Shown piece after piece: positions 32,325-41,191 of a stretch of 41,312 nt of DNA. The DNA lies in assembly GCA_013177895.1 (NCBI GenBank), contig JABLXV010000038.1:1-41312 (forward strand), in the 5' to 3' direction. This DNA comes from Brevinematales bacterium. Lineage in GTDB: Bacteria; Spirochaetota; Brevinematia; Brevinematales; GWF1-51-8. A program made the translations under genes and the position numbers. Under the pieces are notes generated by a model. It had not been told where the DNA came from. It made no database searches and saw only the letters and a program-made list of their open reading frames with translations. The stretch's first letter is position 1. Each line of letters starts with the position of its first letter.

Positions 32325-33311
32325 CTATTTCTTTGTGGCCACATTCTCCAAGAGTTCCTTGATACCGCCGAGAGCGCCCATTAATGCGGAGCTTTCATAC
32401 GGGAGGAACACGACACGGTTTTCATTGGTTGCGGCGATCGCCTTATAAGCGTCGACATACTTGATCGCGACCAGGTACTGGGTGGGGTCGTTGCCGGGGA
32501 CGGCTTCGGCGATCTTCTTGAGCGCCATCGCCTCGGCTTCGGCGAGTTTCAGGCGCGCGTTCGCCTCGCCCTCCGCCTGCAGGATATTCGACTGGCGGAG
32601 ACCTTCGGCCTGCTTGATACGGGCTTCCATCTCGCCCTGCGCGCGCGTGATCGCGGCGTTCTTTTCACCCTCGGCGATCAGGATAATCTCGCGCTTTCCG
32701 CGCTCGGCGCGCATCTGTTTCTCCATCGCGGCCTTGATATCTTCGGGCGGATTGATATCCTGGAGCTCGACACGGTTGACCTTGACGCCCCACTTATCGG
32801 TGGCTTCGTCGAGGATCAGCCGGAGCTTCTGGTTGATATGGTCGCGGGAGATCAGGGTCTCGTCCAGCTCGAGTTCGCCGATCACGTTACGAAGGGTGGT
32901 CTGGGTGAGCTTCTCGATAGCATCGGGAAGGTTCTGAATTTCGTAGGTCGCCTTGACAGGGTCGGTGACCTGATAATAGAGCATGGCGTTGATTTCGATA
33001 GTGACGTTATCCTTAGTGATGACATTCTGGCGCGGGAAGTCCATGACGACTTCGCGGAGGTCGATCAGGTCGATTTCACGGCGTTCGTACCAGTACTGGC
33101 CGCGCGCTTCGCGGACGAATTTCCACTGAATCTTGCGCGCTTTATCGATGAGGGGAAAAACCAGGTTCATACCGGGCTTGAGGGTCTTTTTGTACCTCCC
33201 CAGACGCTCGATAATCATAGCTTGACTCTGCTGGATAATCTTGATCGACGATGCGATAACGATCAGCAGGGCAAGCGCGGCAATCGATAGAAAAATAATC
33301 AGTTCTGTCAT
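32325..33311 (-). CDS. SPFH/band-7 membrane protein (QmcA/paraslipin type)
   Basis: 328 residues. One N-terminal membrane helix (about 4-22) is followed by the SPFH core (AMIIERLGRYKKTLKPGMNLVFPLIDKA, then VITKDNVTIEINAMLYYQVTDPVKATYEI) and a long charged coiled coil (about 200-290; AEGEKNAAITRAQGEMEARI). These proteins form oligomeric rings in membrane microdomains. The usual NfeD partner gene is not next to it. AAGGAGG precedes ATG. Downstream is a terminator; thiC lies upstream on the same strand, 100 bases away. Confidence 0.92.
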   Translation of the reverse strand: MTELIIFLSIAALALLIVIASSIKIIQQSQAMIIERLGRYKKTLKPGMNLVFPLIDKARKIQWKFVREARGQYWYERREIDLIDLREVVMDFPRQNVITKDNVTIEINAMLYYQVTDPVKATYEIQNLPDAIEKLTQTTLRNVIGELELDETLISRDHINQKLRLILDEATDKWGVKVNRVELQDINPPEDIKAAMEKQMRAERGKREIILIAEGEKNAAITRAQGEMEARIKQAEGLRQSNILQAEGEANARLKLAEAEAMALKKIAEAVPGNDPTQYLVAIKYVDAYKAIAATNENRVVFLPYESSALMGALGGIKELLENVATKK

Positions 33312-33333
33312 AAAAGCCTCCTTATATAAGTAA

Positions 33334-33363
33334 AAAGTAGGAAGTTAAAAGTAAGAAGTTAAA
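33334..33363. repeat. two 14-bp direct repeats
   Basis: The unit AAAAGTAGGAAGTT is followed directly by AAAAGTAAGAAGTT, between thiC and the SPFH gene. Short tandem units of this type recur in some genomes; no function is visible. Confidence 0.6.
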
Positions 33364-33412
33364 ATCTACTTTTCCTTGTTTTATAGGTGAAAAAGGAAAT
33401 TATTCGTCTTGA

Positions 33413-34696
33413 CTATTTCATATCCCGTATTTCATTCAGCGACTTCACCGCGCAGTACTCCCCGCACATGGAGCAGTAGTCCTTATCGGCGACTCCGCTC
33501 GATTCACGGCGGTCGTGCGCGTTTTCGGGGTCGAGCGCCAGACGGTACATCTCGTCCCAGTCCAGCTTCTTGCGGGCTCGCGACATGGCGTCGTCCAATA
33601 CGCGGACGCGGCGGCCGTACTTCACCATATCGGCGGCATGCGCGGCTATCTTCGACGCGATCACGCCCTCGCGTACATCGGCCAGATCGGGCAGGCACAG
33701 GTGCTCGGCGGGAGTGAGGTAGCAGAGGAAATCCGCCCCCGCCGCTCCGGCAATCGCCCCGCCGATAGCGCCCGCTATATGGTCGTACCCCGGCGCGATA
33801 TCGGTCACCAGCGGGCCGAGGATATAGAACGGCGCGTTATCGCAAAGGGTTTTCTGTAAACGGATATTGGTCTCGACCTGGTCGAGCGGGACATGCCCCG
33901 GCCCTTCGATCATCACCTGCACATTCGCATCGCGCGCGCGCCGGCCGAGCTCGCCGAGGGTAATCAGTTCCTCGATCTGCGCGCGGTCGCTCGCGTCGGC
34001 GGTCGCCCCCGGACGCATCCCGTCCCCGAGCGACAACGTCACATCGTACTTATAGGCAATCTCGAGGATACGGTCGTAATAGGTATAGAGCGGGTTTTCG
34101 GCATTGTTGACTTCCATCCATACGCAGAGCATCGACCCGCCGCGGCTGACCACATCGAGGATACGCCCTCCGGTCTGTACATACTCCCATGCTTTCCGCG
34201 TGAGTCCCGCGTGCACGGTCATAAAGTCAACGCCTTCTTTAGCCTGGGTCTCGATTACCGCGAGGTATTCGTCTATCGTCATTTCGGCGATTTTTTTCTT
34301 TTTCTTGGATATCTCGAACCCCGCCTGATAGATAGGAACCGTGCCGAGCGGGATTTTCGCCTTCTCGAGGATGCGCGCGCGCACCGTGTTCAGGATAGCG
34401 CCGAGGCTCAGGTCCATCACCGTGTCCGCGCCGTACTTCTCGGATATCGAGAGCTTCGCGAGCTCGAGCTCGATATCCATCCGGTCGGGGGATGTGCCGA
34501 TATTAGCGTTCACCTTGGTCAGCAGGTTTTTCCCCACACCGGCCGGGGCGATATCGTGGATACTATTCTTCAATATGACGGCTTCGCCGTTAGCCACACT
34601 TTCGAGGAGACTGTTAACGTCTATTCCTTCTTTTTCGGCGACCGCTTTCATTTCCGGGGTGACTGTCCCTTTTTTAGCCGCCTCAATCTGAGTCAT
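33413..34696 (-). CDS. thiC: phosphomethylpyrimidine synthase ThiC
   Basis: 427 residues from ATG 34696 (GGAGG seven bases upstream). ThiC is a radical-SAM enzyme that turns aminoimidazole ribotide into the thiamine pyrimidine. Conserved parts are visible: KVNANIGTSP, ADTVMDLSLG, VPIYQ, FMTVHAGL, RGGSM, DGMRPG, MIEGPGHVPLDQ, LGPLVTDIAPGYDHI, CYLTPAEHLCLP and the C-terminal CxxCxxxxC cluster site DYCSMCGEYC. It is the shorter, anaerobe-type form. Its start overlaps the upstream gene by 14 bases. I see no TPP riboswitch ahead; the upstream sequence is coding. Confidence 0.96.
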   Translation of the reverse strand: MTQIEAAKKGTVTPEMKAVAEKEGIDVNSLLESVANGEAVILKNSIHDIAPAGVGKNLLTKVNANIGTSPDRMDIELELAKLSISEKYGADTVMDLSLGAILNTVRARILEKAKIPLGTVPIYQAGFEISKKKKKIAEMTIDEYLAVIETQAKEGVDFMTVHAGLTRKAWEYVQTGGRILDVVSRGGSMLCVWMEVNNAENPLYTYYDRILEIAYKYDVTLSLGDGMRPGATADASDRAQIEELITLGELGRRARDANVQVMIEGPGHVPLDQVETNIRLQKTLCDNAPFYILGPLVTDIAPGYDHIAGAIGGAIAGAAGADFLCYLTPAEHLCLPDLADVREGVIASKIAAHAADMVKYGRRVRVLDDAMSRARKKLDWDEMYRLALDPENAHDRRESSGVADKDYCSMCGEYCAVKSLNEIRDMK

Positions 34697-35222
34697 TATC
34701 TTTCCTCCGTTTTTCATACTCCGCCCACCGGAACGTGAACCCATAGCCGAATATCGCATACGGCGCGGGAAGTATCATCGCGAGCGACCAAACGAACACC
34801 CAGAACGACGAATTCCATGACGAACGGTATATCACATAACCTTCTACTATACTGAATATAAATAAGAACACCTTCCAGAACCACGGGGTAAATATCTCCT
34901 TCTTAAATCCCGCGCCGAAGATACCGATCAGCGCGATCATATCGAACAGCATGATACCGATGTATTCCGGGAGGGAATACTTGTAAACCTGCACAGTATC
35001 CGCCAGCGTATTCACCTCGTGCTCGTTCAGTATAGGAGCCGCCGCCTCATTAGAAGCCTGTACCTGTACAGGAACTGCAACCCCCGCGTTGGTCGTCATA
35101 TTGGTAGCCCCGGAGGCCGCGCCAGCGGGCAACGGGAAATTCATAAAGCCCCGGAGAATCGTTATCAGCAGGAAAAACCCGAAATAGACCTGGATAATTA
35201 TTAATACGCATGATAACCTCAA
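34683..35222 (-). CDS. hypothetical membrane protein
   Basis: 179 residues. Hydrophobic segments are at about 5-25, 86-104, 113-133 and 138-158; a low-complexity Ala/Val/Asn loop (about 30-75) separates the first two. The tail is charged (RWAEYEKRRKDNDSD). I recognise no family. The start codon appears to be TTG at 35222, overlapping the stop of the nucleotidyltransferase gene as TTGA, the classic coupling arrangement; the ATG nearby lies in another frame. The 3' end overlaps thiC by 14 bases, so three genes are coupled. Confidence 0.6.
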   Translation of the reverse strand: MRLSCVLIIIQVYFGFFLLITILRGFMNFPLPAGAASGATNMTTNAGVAVPVQVQASNEAAAPILNEHEVNTLADTVQVYKYSLPEYIGIMLFDMIALIGIFGAGFKKEIFTPWFWKVFLFIFSIVEGYVIYRSSWNSSFWVFVWSLAMILPAPYAIFGYGFTFRWAEYEKRRKDNDSD

Positions 35223-36202
35223 TCGGAAGTGGTGATTTCGGAATGCGGGCCGATGTTGTATTCCTGAGAGGATGCCCGCAGGAAAGCCTCGTCCCCGATC
35301 AGCGAGCTTTCCAGGATAGTGTTCTCCACCGTGCTCTCTTTCCCGATAATCGAGTTCTTGATAATCGAATCCTTGACCCTCGACCCCTCCGAGATGGATA
35401 CGTTGGGGCCGACTATCGAATTCTCGACTACTACGTCCTTACCGAGGAATACCGGCGGTATAATAATACTCCCCGGCATCCGGTCGTTGGTGGCGTGGCG
35501 GCTGAGCATGATCTTATTCGTATCGAGCAGGGAATCCTTGTCGCCGCAGTCGTACCATTCGAACACCTCGAACGTCTGGAACTTCTCGCCGCCGTACATC
35601 ATATTCTTCATCGCGTCGGTAAGCTGGTATTCGTTACGGGTCTGAATCTTTTCCTTCATCAGGTACTCCACCGCCGAGAAGAGACGGTACGCGCTCTTGA
35701 AGTAGTAGATACCGGCGATAGCGAGCTTGGACGGCGGGCGTTCGGGCTTCTCGAGCATATTGGTGACAAACCCCTCGGCGTCGGTCATCAGCACCCCGAA
35801 TTTGCGGGGATCCTCGACCTCCAGCGCGCCGATACGGTTATGCGGGGATTTGATCGCCGCGAGGATATCCGTATTGAATATGATATCGCCGAGCACGACG
35901 AGAATATCCTCGTCCTTGTCGAACGCTTTCTTGCTCTGGTAGATTGCGTGCCCGAGGCCGTTATACTCACGCTGGCGCATAAAGCTCATGGGGAAGCTGT
36001 AATGCCCCTCGAGATGGTCGCGGATCTGTTCGCCGAGATGCCCGATAATGAAGATCATCTCGGAGAAATCGACGGTCTGGAGCTGTTCGATGATATATTG
36101 AATGATCGGCTTACCCGCGACGCGGATCAGAGCCTTAGGAATGACATGGGTATGCGGCCAGAGACGGCTTCCTTTTCCTGCCACCGGCATGACGATTTTC
36201 AT
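35219..36202 (-). CDS. sugar-phosphate nucleotidyltransferase (RmlA-like)
   Basis: 327 residues. It makes an NDP-sugar from a sugar 1-phosphate and NTP. The N-terminal Rossmann-like domain starts MPVAGKGSRLWPHTHVIPKA (signature GxGxRL...PK) and has the base/metal motif LVVLGDIIF, then REYNGLGHAI, EKPERPPSKLAIAGIYYF and EWYDCGD. The C-terminal part (about 245-327) is a left-handed beta-helix with hexapeptide periodicity (VVVENSIVGPNVSISEGSRV, SIIGKESTVENTIL). The exact sugar (glucose 1-phosphate is the default) cannot be told. It heads the minus-strand group leading into thiC. Confidence 0.88.
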   Translation of the reverse strand: MKIVMPVAGKGSRLWPHTHVIPKALIRVAGKPIIQYIIEQLQTVDFSEMIFIIGHLGEQIRDHLEGHYSFPMSFMRQREYNGLGHAIYQSKKAFDKDEDILVVLGDIIFNTDILAAIKSPHNRIGALEVEDPRKFGVLMTDAEGFVTNMLEKPERPPSKLAIAGIYYFKSAYRLFSAVEYLMKEKIQTRNEYQLTDAMKNMMYGGEKFQTFEVFEWYDCGDKDSLLDTNKIMLSRHATNDRMPGSIIIPPVFLGKDVVVENSIVGPNVSISEGSRVKDSIIKNSIIGKESTVENTILESSLIGDEAFLRASSQEYNIGPHSEITTSD

Positions 36203-36401
36203 AGTTTCCCCCTCAGGGTTCGGATGAGTTTCGCTCTTATTATATTACGGAGTGGGAAGAAACGCAAGAGATATTTGAAAGAAAAGGATTGATTAATATA
36301 CAGATATTCCAGTGTGGGTCTGAAAAAAATTTATGGGATTGTGCTAAAGTATAGTAAAGCTAATAAAACGGAAAGTGTAGATATGCTTGGTAAGAAATCG
36401 G

Positions 36402-36593
36402 TTATCTTAGCCAAACTTCAAAGTGTTTGTATTCTGCATCTTCTTCTAAAGATAAAATATCTTCTTTTAAAACTTCAACAAAATCATTATCGTCGGTTGC
36501 AAAGCCTTTACAAACAATTACAGCTTTTTTATCATTAATTAATTCATTTTGTAAAAAAAACAGTGCTAATTTTTTCGATATTCGTTTATACAT
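36402..36593 (-). CDS. small protein at the end of the AT-rich island
   Basis: 63 residues, starting one base after the stop of the HARE-HTH gene. It is acidic (VEVLKEDILSLEEDAE) and lacks a recognisable motif; KKAVIVCKGFATDDNDFVEVL may form one strand-helix unit. It could be a genuine small partner or a remnant. AT-rich like the two genes before it. A gap of about 200 bases (36203-36401) to the nucleotidyltransferase holds nothing recognisable. Confidence 0.4.
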   Translation of the reverse strand: MYKRISKKLALFFLQNELINDKKAVIVCKGFATDDNDFVEVLKEDILSLEEDAEYKHFEVWLR

Positions 36594-36594
36594 T

Positions 36595-37320
36595 CTAAAG
36601 CCTGATTTTATTTTCTAATTTTTTATACTCATAAGTTTTTGAATGAAACTCAGTTAATTCTTCATAATCAATAAACTTAACTCTTTTTTTTATTGGTTTA
36701 AAAGCGCTTAAATCAATTTTAGAGTTAAACTCTCTTTCCCTAGTCAAATCTGCAACGATGTAGAATTTAGTATTAAAATCTTGCAGTTCAAGAAATTTTA
36801 ATAATGAATTCTGAATATCAGTTGAGTGCTCAATTTCAAAAAGTGAATAAGGCATTTTTCTTTCATTAAACCAACTAACATCAACTGTAATAGCTTTTCT
36901 AATGATACGCTCATATGTAAAATAGTAAAATTCTTTTATCGTAGAAATATCTCCTAGTTTTTTATTTAAGAATTTTTTATTTTTATCTTGATAAGGAATG
37001 AATGTTTCATAATTATTCATATTTCCAATTTCGAGAATTAATCCTTGATAGTAAGAATGATTAAATTCATTCTGTTGAGTAATTGGTATTTTTTTATTTG
37101 ATAATAACTCAACAGGTAATTTATCTTTATAGGAATTTAATGCCCAAAGACCTGGTTTAATTTTAAAAAAATATCTTGCGTTTTGGACAATGCGACGAAT
37201 ACTAGCAAATGGTGTTTTAGTTTTCCAATTTGATACATCAACCTTTTGATTTATATAACCAAGTGTGGCAAATCCACCATTATGTTCCATTACTTTTATT
37301 ACTTCTTCTCGTTGTGCCAT
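36595..37320 (-). CDS. HARE-HTH plus PD-(D/E)XK-like nuclease, probable restriction enzyme
   Basis: 241 residues. The N-terminal ~65 residues (REEVIKVMEHNGGFATLGYI and ARYFFKIKPGLWALN) match the HARE winged-helix domain used for reading modified or unmodified DNA. The C-terminal part has LILEIGNMNNYETFIPYQD, then TVDVSWF (D147) and LFEIEHSTDI (E162, E164) before a helix SLLKFLEL, an arrangement of the PD-(D/E)XK nuclease fold with E-x-E in place of E-x-K. It starts on the stop of a truncated methyltransferase (TAATG overlap), the layout of a restriction-modification operon. Strongly AT-rich. The nuclease assignment is inference. Confidence 0.55.
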   Translation of the reverse strand: MAQREEVIKVMEHNGGFATLGYINQKVDVSNWKTKTPFASIRRIVQNARYFFKIKPGLWALNSYKDKLPVELLSNKKIPITQQNEFNHSYYQGLILEIGNMNNYETFIPYQDKNKKFLNKKLGDISTIKEFYYFTYERIIRKAITVDVSWFNERKMPYSLFEIEHSTDIQNSLLKFLELQDFNTKFYIVADLTREREFNSKIDLSAFKPIKKRVKFIDYEELTEFHSKTYEYKKLENKIRL

Positions 37321-37583
37321 TAATGAAACTCGGAATTAAAATATTTTGTATTCGGCAAATCCCAATCGCCTTTTTTTACACTTACCCTTTTTCCATTCTG
37401 ACATGTAAAAGATCCATTAGATAAGAAATAGGGTGGGTCTGCAAAAATTAAATCAAAACTGTTTTCGGGTAAATGCTGAAGAAAGGATAAAGCATCTTCT
37501 TTATAAAGGACAAAATCATCGTCTTTAAAGTAGGGTATAACATTACGCTCAGGACTATAAATAGGTTTTATTTCATATGACAT
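37320..37583 (-). pseudogene. truncated DNA adenine methyltransferase
   Basis: 87 residues are left. They include the beta-class N6-adenine methyltransferase start FVLYKEDALSFLQHLPENSF and catalytic motif IV DLIFADPPYF (D49-P-P-Y52) followed by FTCQNGKRVSVKKGDWD. Full-length enzymes run to about 250-300 residues and carry the SAM motif (FxGxG type) at the C-terminus, here absent, so it should be inactive. The frame ends NSEFH at TAA, which overlaps the next ATG. The simplest reading is an internal deletion joining the front of the gene to its original end. Confidence 0.75.
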
Positions 37584-37735
37584 AATAAATAATAATATAT
37601 CTCTGAGAGTTTGTCAATTTATTAAACTATAAGAATTTGGGCTCAATTGGTTGCATATTTCCGCCTTAATGGTAAATAATTCTTCGCTGTTTCCTCTACA
37701 TTTCTGTGACTCTGCGATACTTTCCAGAAAACATG

Positions 37736-39001
37736 TCAACCCCGTATCTGCCCGCTGCCGTAGATCACCCATTTTTCGGTAGTCAGCCCCTCGAGGCCCA
37801 TCGGCCCGCGAACGTGCAGTTTCTGGGTGGATATCCCGACCTCCGCGCCCAGCCCGAACTCGCCGCCGTCGGTGAAACGCGTCGACGCGTTGGCGTAGAC
37901 CGCCGCGGAGTCCACCTTGTCGAGGAACGCCTGCACATTATCGTAATCCTCGCTGACTATCGCGTCGGAATGGTGCGAACCGTAGGTGTTGATATGTTCG
38001 ATCGCCTCGTCGGTGTTCTTTACCACGCGCGCGGAGATGATAGTGTCCAGGTACTCGGTCGTCCAGTCCGCCTCGGTGGCCTCGGGCAATCCGGCGGGAA
38101 GACCCTCGATATGCTTCGCGCTCTTTTTATCGATACGCACCTCTACCTTATTCTTAATGAGCGCCTTGATGACCGCGAGAGCATGGGGATAGTCCTTATG
38201 GATGAGTAAAGTCTCGGCGGCGTTGCATACGGACGGGCGCGAGACCTTCGCGTTGACCGTGATCGCCTCGGCCTTCGCCTTATCGGCGGACTTATCGATA
38301 TAGATATGGCATACGCCCTTATCGTGCTTGATAACCGGTATCCGTGACGCCTCGACTACCGCGCGGATAAGGCTTTCGCCGCCACGGGGTATGACGAGAT
38401 CGATATACCGGTCGAGCTTCAGCAGGAGGTTGACTATTTCATGCTCGGTACGGTCGACCAGCTGGACGGCGTCGCGGGGGAATTTGCACGCCTCGAGCGC
38501 CTCGCGGATCGACCCGGCGATCGCCTGGTTCGAGTTGACCGCCTCCTTACCGCCGCGCAGGATGACCGTGTTGCCGGACTTGAGGGTGAGTGCGGCCGCG
38601 TCGCTCGTGACATTCGGACGCGATTCATAGATCATCGCAACCACCCCGATAGGGACGCGCACCTTCTGTATCTTCAGCCCGTTGGGGCGGCGGGTAATCA
38701 AAGTACCGCTGCCGACGGGGTCGGGGAGCGCGATAATATCCTTGATCGCGCGAATCATCCCGTCAATACGCTGGTCGTTCAGAGTCAGGCGGTCGATATA
38801 CGCCGGGTTCTTGCCCTGCGACAGCGCGTACTCGAGGTCCTTTTTGTTGACGTCGGTGATGTACGACCGGTGGTCGTTGATGCTGTCGGCCATCGCCTTG
38901 AGGGCGGCGTTCTTCTCGGTCGTGCTTTTCGCGGCGACCTCGTAGACCACATCCTTCGCGCGTTTCGCGATACCCTCGGCGTATTCCTGCATGCCGTTCA
39001 T
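37736..39001 (-). CDS. proA: gamma-glutamyl phosphate reductase
   Basis: 421 residues from ATG 39001 (AAGGAG upstream). The enzyme reduces glutamyl phosphate to glutamate semialdehyde in proline synthesis. Aldehyde-dehydrogenase-like motifs are clear: VRVPIGVVAMIYESRPNVTS, AALTLKSGNTVILRGGKEA, and the catalytic C259 in KVSRPSVCNAAETLL. Length and C-terminal FGLGAEVGISTQKLHVRGPM are usual. No proB is in the window. It is bordered by the AT-rich remnant downstream (37584-37735 is non-coding) and has a good promoter upstream. Confidence 0.96.
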   Translation of the reverse strand: MNGMQEYAEGIAKRAKDVVYEVAAKSTTEKNAALKAMADSINDHRSYITDVNKKDLEYALSQGKNPAYIDRLTLNDQRIDGMIRAIKDIIALPDPVGSGTLITRRPNGLKIQKVRVPIGVVAMIYESRPNVTSDAAALTLKSGNTVILRGGKEAVNSNQAIAGSIREALEACKFPRDAVQLVDRTEHEIVNLLLKLDRYIDLVIPRGGESLIRAVVEASRIPVIKHDKGVCHIYIDKSADKAKAEAITVNAKVSRPSVCNAAETLLIHKDYPHALAVIKALIKNKVEVRIDKKSAKHIEGLPAGLPEATEADWTTEYLDTIISARVVKNTDEAIEHINTYGSHHSDAIVSEDYDNVQAFLDKVDSAAVYANASTRFTDGGEFGLGAEVGISTQKLHVRGPMGLEGLTTEKWVIYGSGQIRG

Positions 39002-39028
39002 GGGAAAACTCCTTACATAAGCTGGAAT

Positions 39029-39057
39029 ATTGTAAAACAGCGGGGATAATATATCAA
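39029..39057 (-). promoter_or_regulatory. promoter of proA
   Basis: On the minus strand TTGATA (39057-39052) and TACAAT (39034-39029) are spaced by 17 bases, about 28 bases ahead of the start codon. Confidence 0.6.
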
Positions 39058-39075
39058 GTTGCGGGGATGGTTTGG

Positions 39076-39117
39076 CACTTCGACTACGCTCAGTGTACGA
39101 TAATGACAAAGCTCAGT
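39076..39117. repeat. short extragenic palindrome with repeated CTCAGTGT
   Basis: CACTTCGACTACGCTCAGTG (39076-39095) has inverted CACT/AGTG ends and is a variant of a common extragenic repeat in environmental genomes; CTCAGTGT recurs 23 bases later. A small hairpin CCCCG...CGGGG (about 39124-39139) follows. The 39002-39299 gap otherwise holds the proA promoter and a terminator. Confidence 0.5.
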
Positions 39118-39176
39118 GTCCGACCCCCGTTACGCGGGGATAGGCTCGATGTTTAGTCGATAGTGAGCACGATATG

Positions 39177-39210
39177 AAAAAAAAAGGGACTCCCCGAAGG
39201 AAGTCCCTTG
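39177..39210 (-). terminator. intrinsic terminator after the FG-GAP-like lipoprotein
   Basis: On the minus strand AAGGGACT (39209-39202) pairs with AGTCCCTT (39191-39184), followed by a T-run down to 39177. Confidence 0.88.
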
Positions 39211-39299
39211 AAAAATAGCCCCCGCATATAAGTTAAGTCTGCTCTGGAGAGGTTAACCGAACCTGTACAGAGCGCTGCAAGGTATCATTCTATAGTGTC

Positions 39300-41090
39300 C
39301 TACTTATAGATTGAGAACACGAACACACTGCCGGATAAACTACCCATGTCATCATCCCCCTGTACTCCTATGACAGCGACACAGCCGTTATCGGAAACAG
39401 AGACGTTAATGCCGAATTTGTCCGCGGCCGCGCCGTCGTAGGCGTTCAGTTTCATTTCTTCTACCCAAATAAACCCGTTCCATGAATAGAGATAGGCAGA
39501 CCCGGAATCCGCGCCATAATCGTCGTCCTGAGGGGAACCGACCAATATCGTATTCCCGTCACCGGAAACCGAAACCGAATACCCGAACCAATCGGTGGCA
39601 GCGGCATCGGAAGGGGTAATCTGGTTGGTCGACCAAACGGAACCGGACTTCTTGTATACATAGACCGCGCCGCCCGTACCGCCCTGGATAGCTCCCGCGA
39701 CAACAACGTTGCCGTCATCGGAAATATCTACGGAACGTCCCATATATTGGGAACCGGCGCTGGAACTCGGGACAAACTTATTCGTGATCCAGTTCGCGCC
39801 GTCTTTAGTAAAGAGATACACTCCGCCCGCATCGGTCGCCTTATCGTCCAAACCCGGCGTTCCGACGGCAAACACTGTTCCGTCGCCGGATACCGCTACG
39901 CCATTGCCGAACTGATCGTTGTAATGGGGATCATACTGGCGGAGACTATTCGTCGACCATACCGATCCGATCTTCTGGAACCAATATGCCGATCCGGTAT
40001 TTGTCGCGCCGTCGTCGTCGTTAAAAGCCCCGACAATAAACGTGTACCCGTCATCGGAAATATCGATCCCTTTGCCGAAATTATCGTTGGAATTAACATC
40101 GGCGGGCACGAACTTGTTCGTTATCCATGATGAGCCGGTTTTCTGGAGCCAGTACACGGAGCCGGAAGCAACCCCGTTATCGTTATCGTTCGGTGCCGCA
40201 ACAAGCATGGTATTTCCATCGTCGGAAAGACTCGGTGTTCCGAAATAGGCGCTATCGGCCCCGTCGTACGCGATCAACTTATTCGTAATCCATCCGCTTC
40301 CGTTCTTCTTGAACCAGTATACCGAACCCGCGCGGGTGGCCTTCGTATCGTCACGCGAATATGCGGCAAAAACAAGGCCGTCGCCGGATACTGCGACAAT
40401 ATTACCGAAAGTGAAATTCGCCTGACCGTCAAACGCGACCAGCTTATTGGTCAGTATCACCTGATACACCGCGTGGAATGTCCCCGAGCCGATTACCCCG
40501 TTGGTGGAACGCGCGATCACGGTGATCGTATTCGAGCCCGGGTTGAGCGTCAGGGCATAGCTCCAGTTCGGCAGCGTAAGCGATGCGTCATTGGTAACGC
40601 CCGCATTCACGATCTTTACCCATTCAATCGTCGAGTTCGATACTGTTACCGTTCCGCTTAACGCTACCGACGGCTGGTTAGTAGTCCAGTTGTCCGTAGG
40701 CGCGCTAATAGTCACGACGGGAGTGTCGACAGCGTAGATGATATGTACGCTCGCCTGTCCGCTCACACCGTCGGCAGACGTAGCAACGACTGTTATCAGG
40801 TTCGTCCCCGGGGCGAGCGAGATCTGGTTGCTCCATGAGGGCAGCGCAAGCGCAGGGGTATTTGTGAACGCGCCGATTACAATCATCACCGTTTTGATGA
40901 GCGAGCCTTCCACCAACGCCGTACCCTTCACCCAGACGGACGAGCTATAGACAACAAGATTGTCCGACGGTGATGAAATAGTCACTGTCGGCGCATTCTT
41001 TTGCTCGACCGGTTGGGGCGCGCATCCTGAAAAAATCCCCCCTACTATTACCGATATCCCTAAGAGAATCCCAAACATCATTCTTCTCAT
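39300..41090 (-). CDS. lipoprotein with Ig-like and FG-GAP-like propeller repeats
   Basis: 596 residues. The lipobox GIFSGC gives Cys23. Two Ig-like modules of about 90 residues follow (about 33-120 and 121-215), each with PTVTISSPSDNLVVYSSSVW or PVVTISAPTDNWTTNQPSVA starts and a LPxWSxxxxLxPGxNxIxVxA core, the glucodextranase/Big_9-like pattern. The rest (about 217-596) is seven or so repeats of about 52 residues with the pattern FG..V..SGDG.....G...DD.....GS.Y.F.K.GS.W.TN, i.e. FG-GAP/integrin-like propeller blades. It probably acts at the cell surface in binding proteins or glycans. GGAGG precedes ATG. Confidence 0.82.
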   Translation of the reverse strand: MRRMMFGILLGISVIVGGIFSGCAPQPVEQKNAPTVTISSPSDNLVVYSSSVWVKGTALVEGSLIKTVMIVIGAFTNTPALALPSWSNQISLAPGTNLITVVATSADGVSGQASVHIIYAVDTPVVTISAPTDNWTTNQPSVALSGTVTVSNSTIEWVKIVNAGVTNDASLTLPNWSYALTLNPGSNTITVIARSTNGVIGSGTFHAVYQVILTNKLVAFDGQANFTFGNIVAVSGDGLVFAAYSRDDTKATRAGSVYWFKKNGSGWITNKLIAYDGADSAYFGTPSLSDDGNTMLVAAPNDNDNGVASGSVYWLQKTGSSWITNKFVPADVNSNDNFGKGIDISDDGYTFIVGAFNDDDGATNTGSAYWFQKIGSVWSTNSLRQYDPHYNDQFGNGVAVSGDGTVFAVGTPGLDDKATDAGGVYLFTKDGANWITNKFVPSSSAGSQYMGRSVDISDDGNVVVAGAIQGGTGGAVYVYKKSGSVWSTNQITPSDAAATDWFGYSVSVSGDGNTILVGSPQDDDYGADSGSAYLYSWNGFIWVEEMKLNAYDGAAADKFGINVSVSDNGCVAVIGVQGDDDMGSLSGSVFVFSIYK

Positions 41091-41191
41091 ATAACCTCCA
41101 TAAATATTTATGATACCTTACCAAAATACGTATAAGCTGAAAAGATGTAACGATAAAGTAAAAATATATTAATCATATCAACACTATATAA

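Noticed and set aside
32125-32448. 107-codon plus-strand frame after the Dam methylase
   Set aside because: Runs through the bidirectional terminator into the antisense of the SPFH gene; no binding site or family.
33334-33363. CRISPR-like repeat
   Set aside because: Only two 14-bp units directly adjoining, without spacers or cas genes.
34696-35222. TPP riboswitch ahead of thiC
   Set aside because: The upstream sequence is an overlapping coding frame with membrane helices; I see none of the conserved TPP-riboswitch core.
35210-36292. 360-codon plus-strand frame
   Set aside because: Antisense to the nucleotidyltransferase gene and lacks any recognisable motif.
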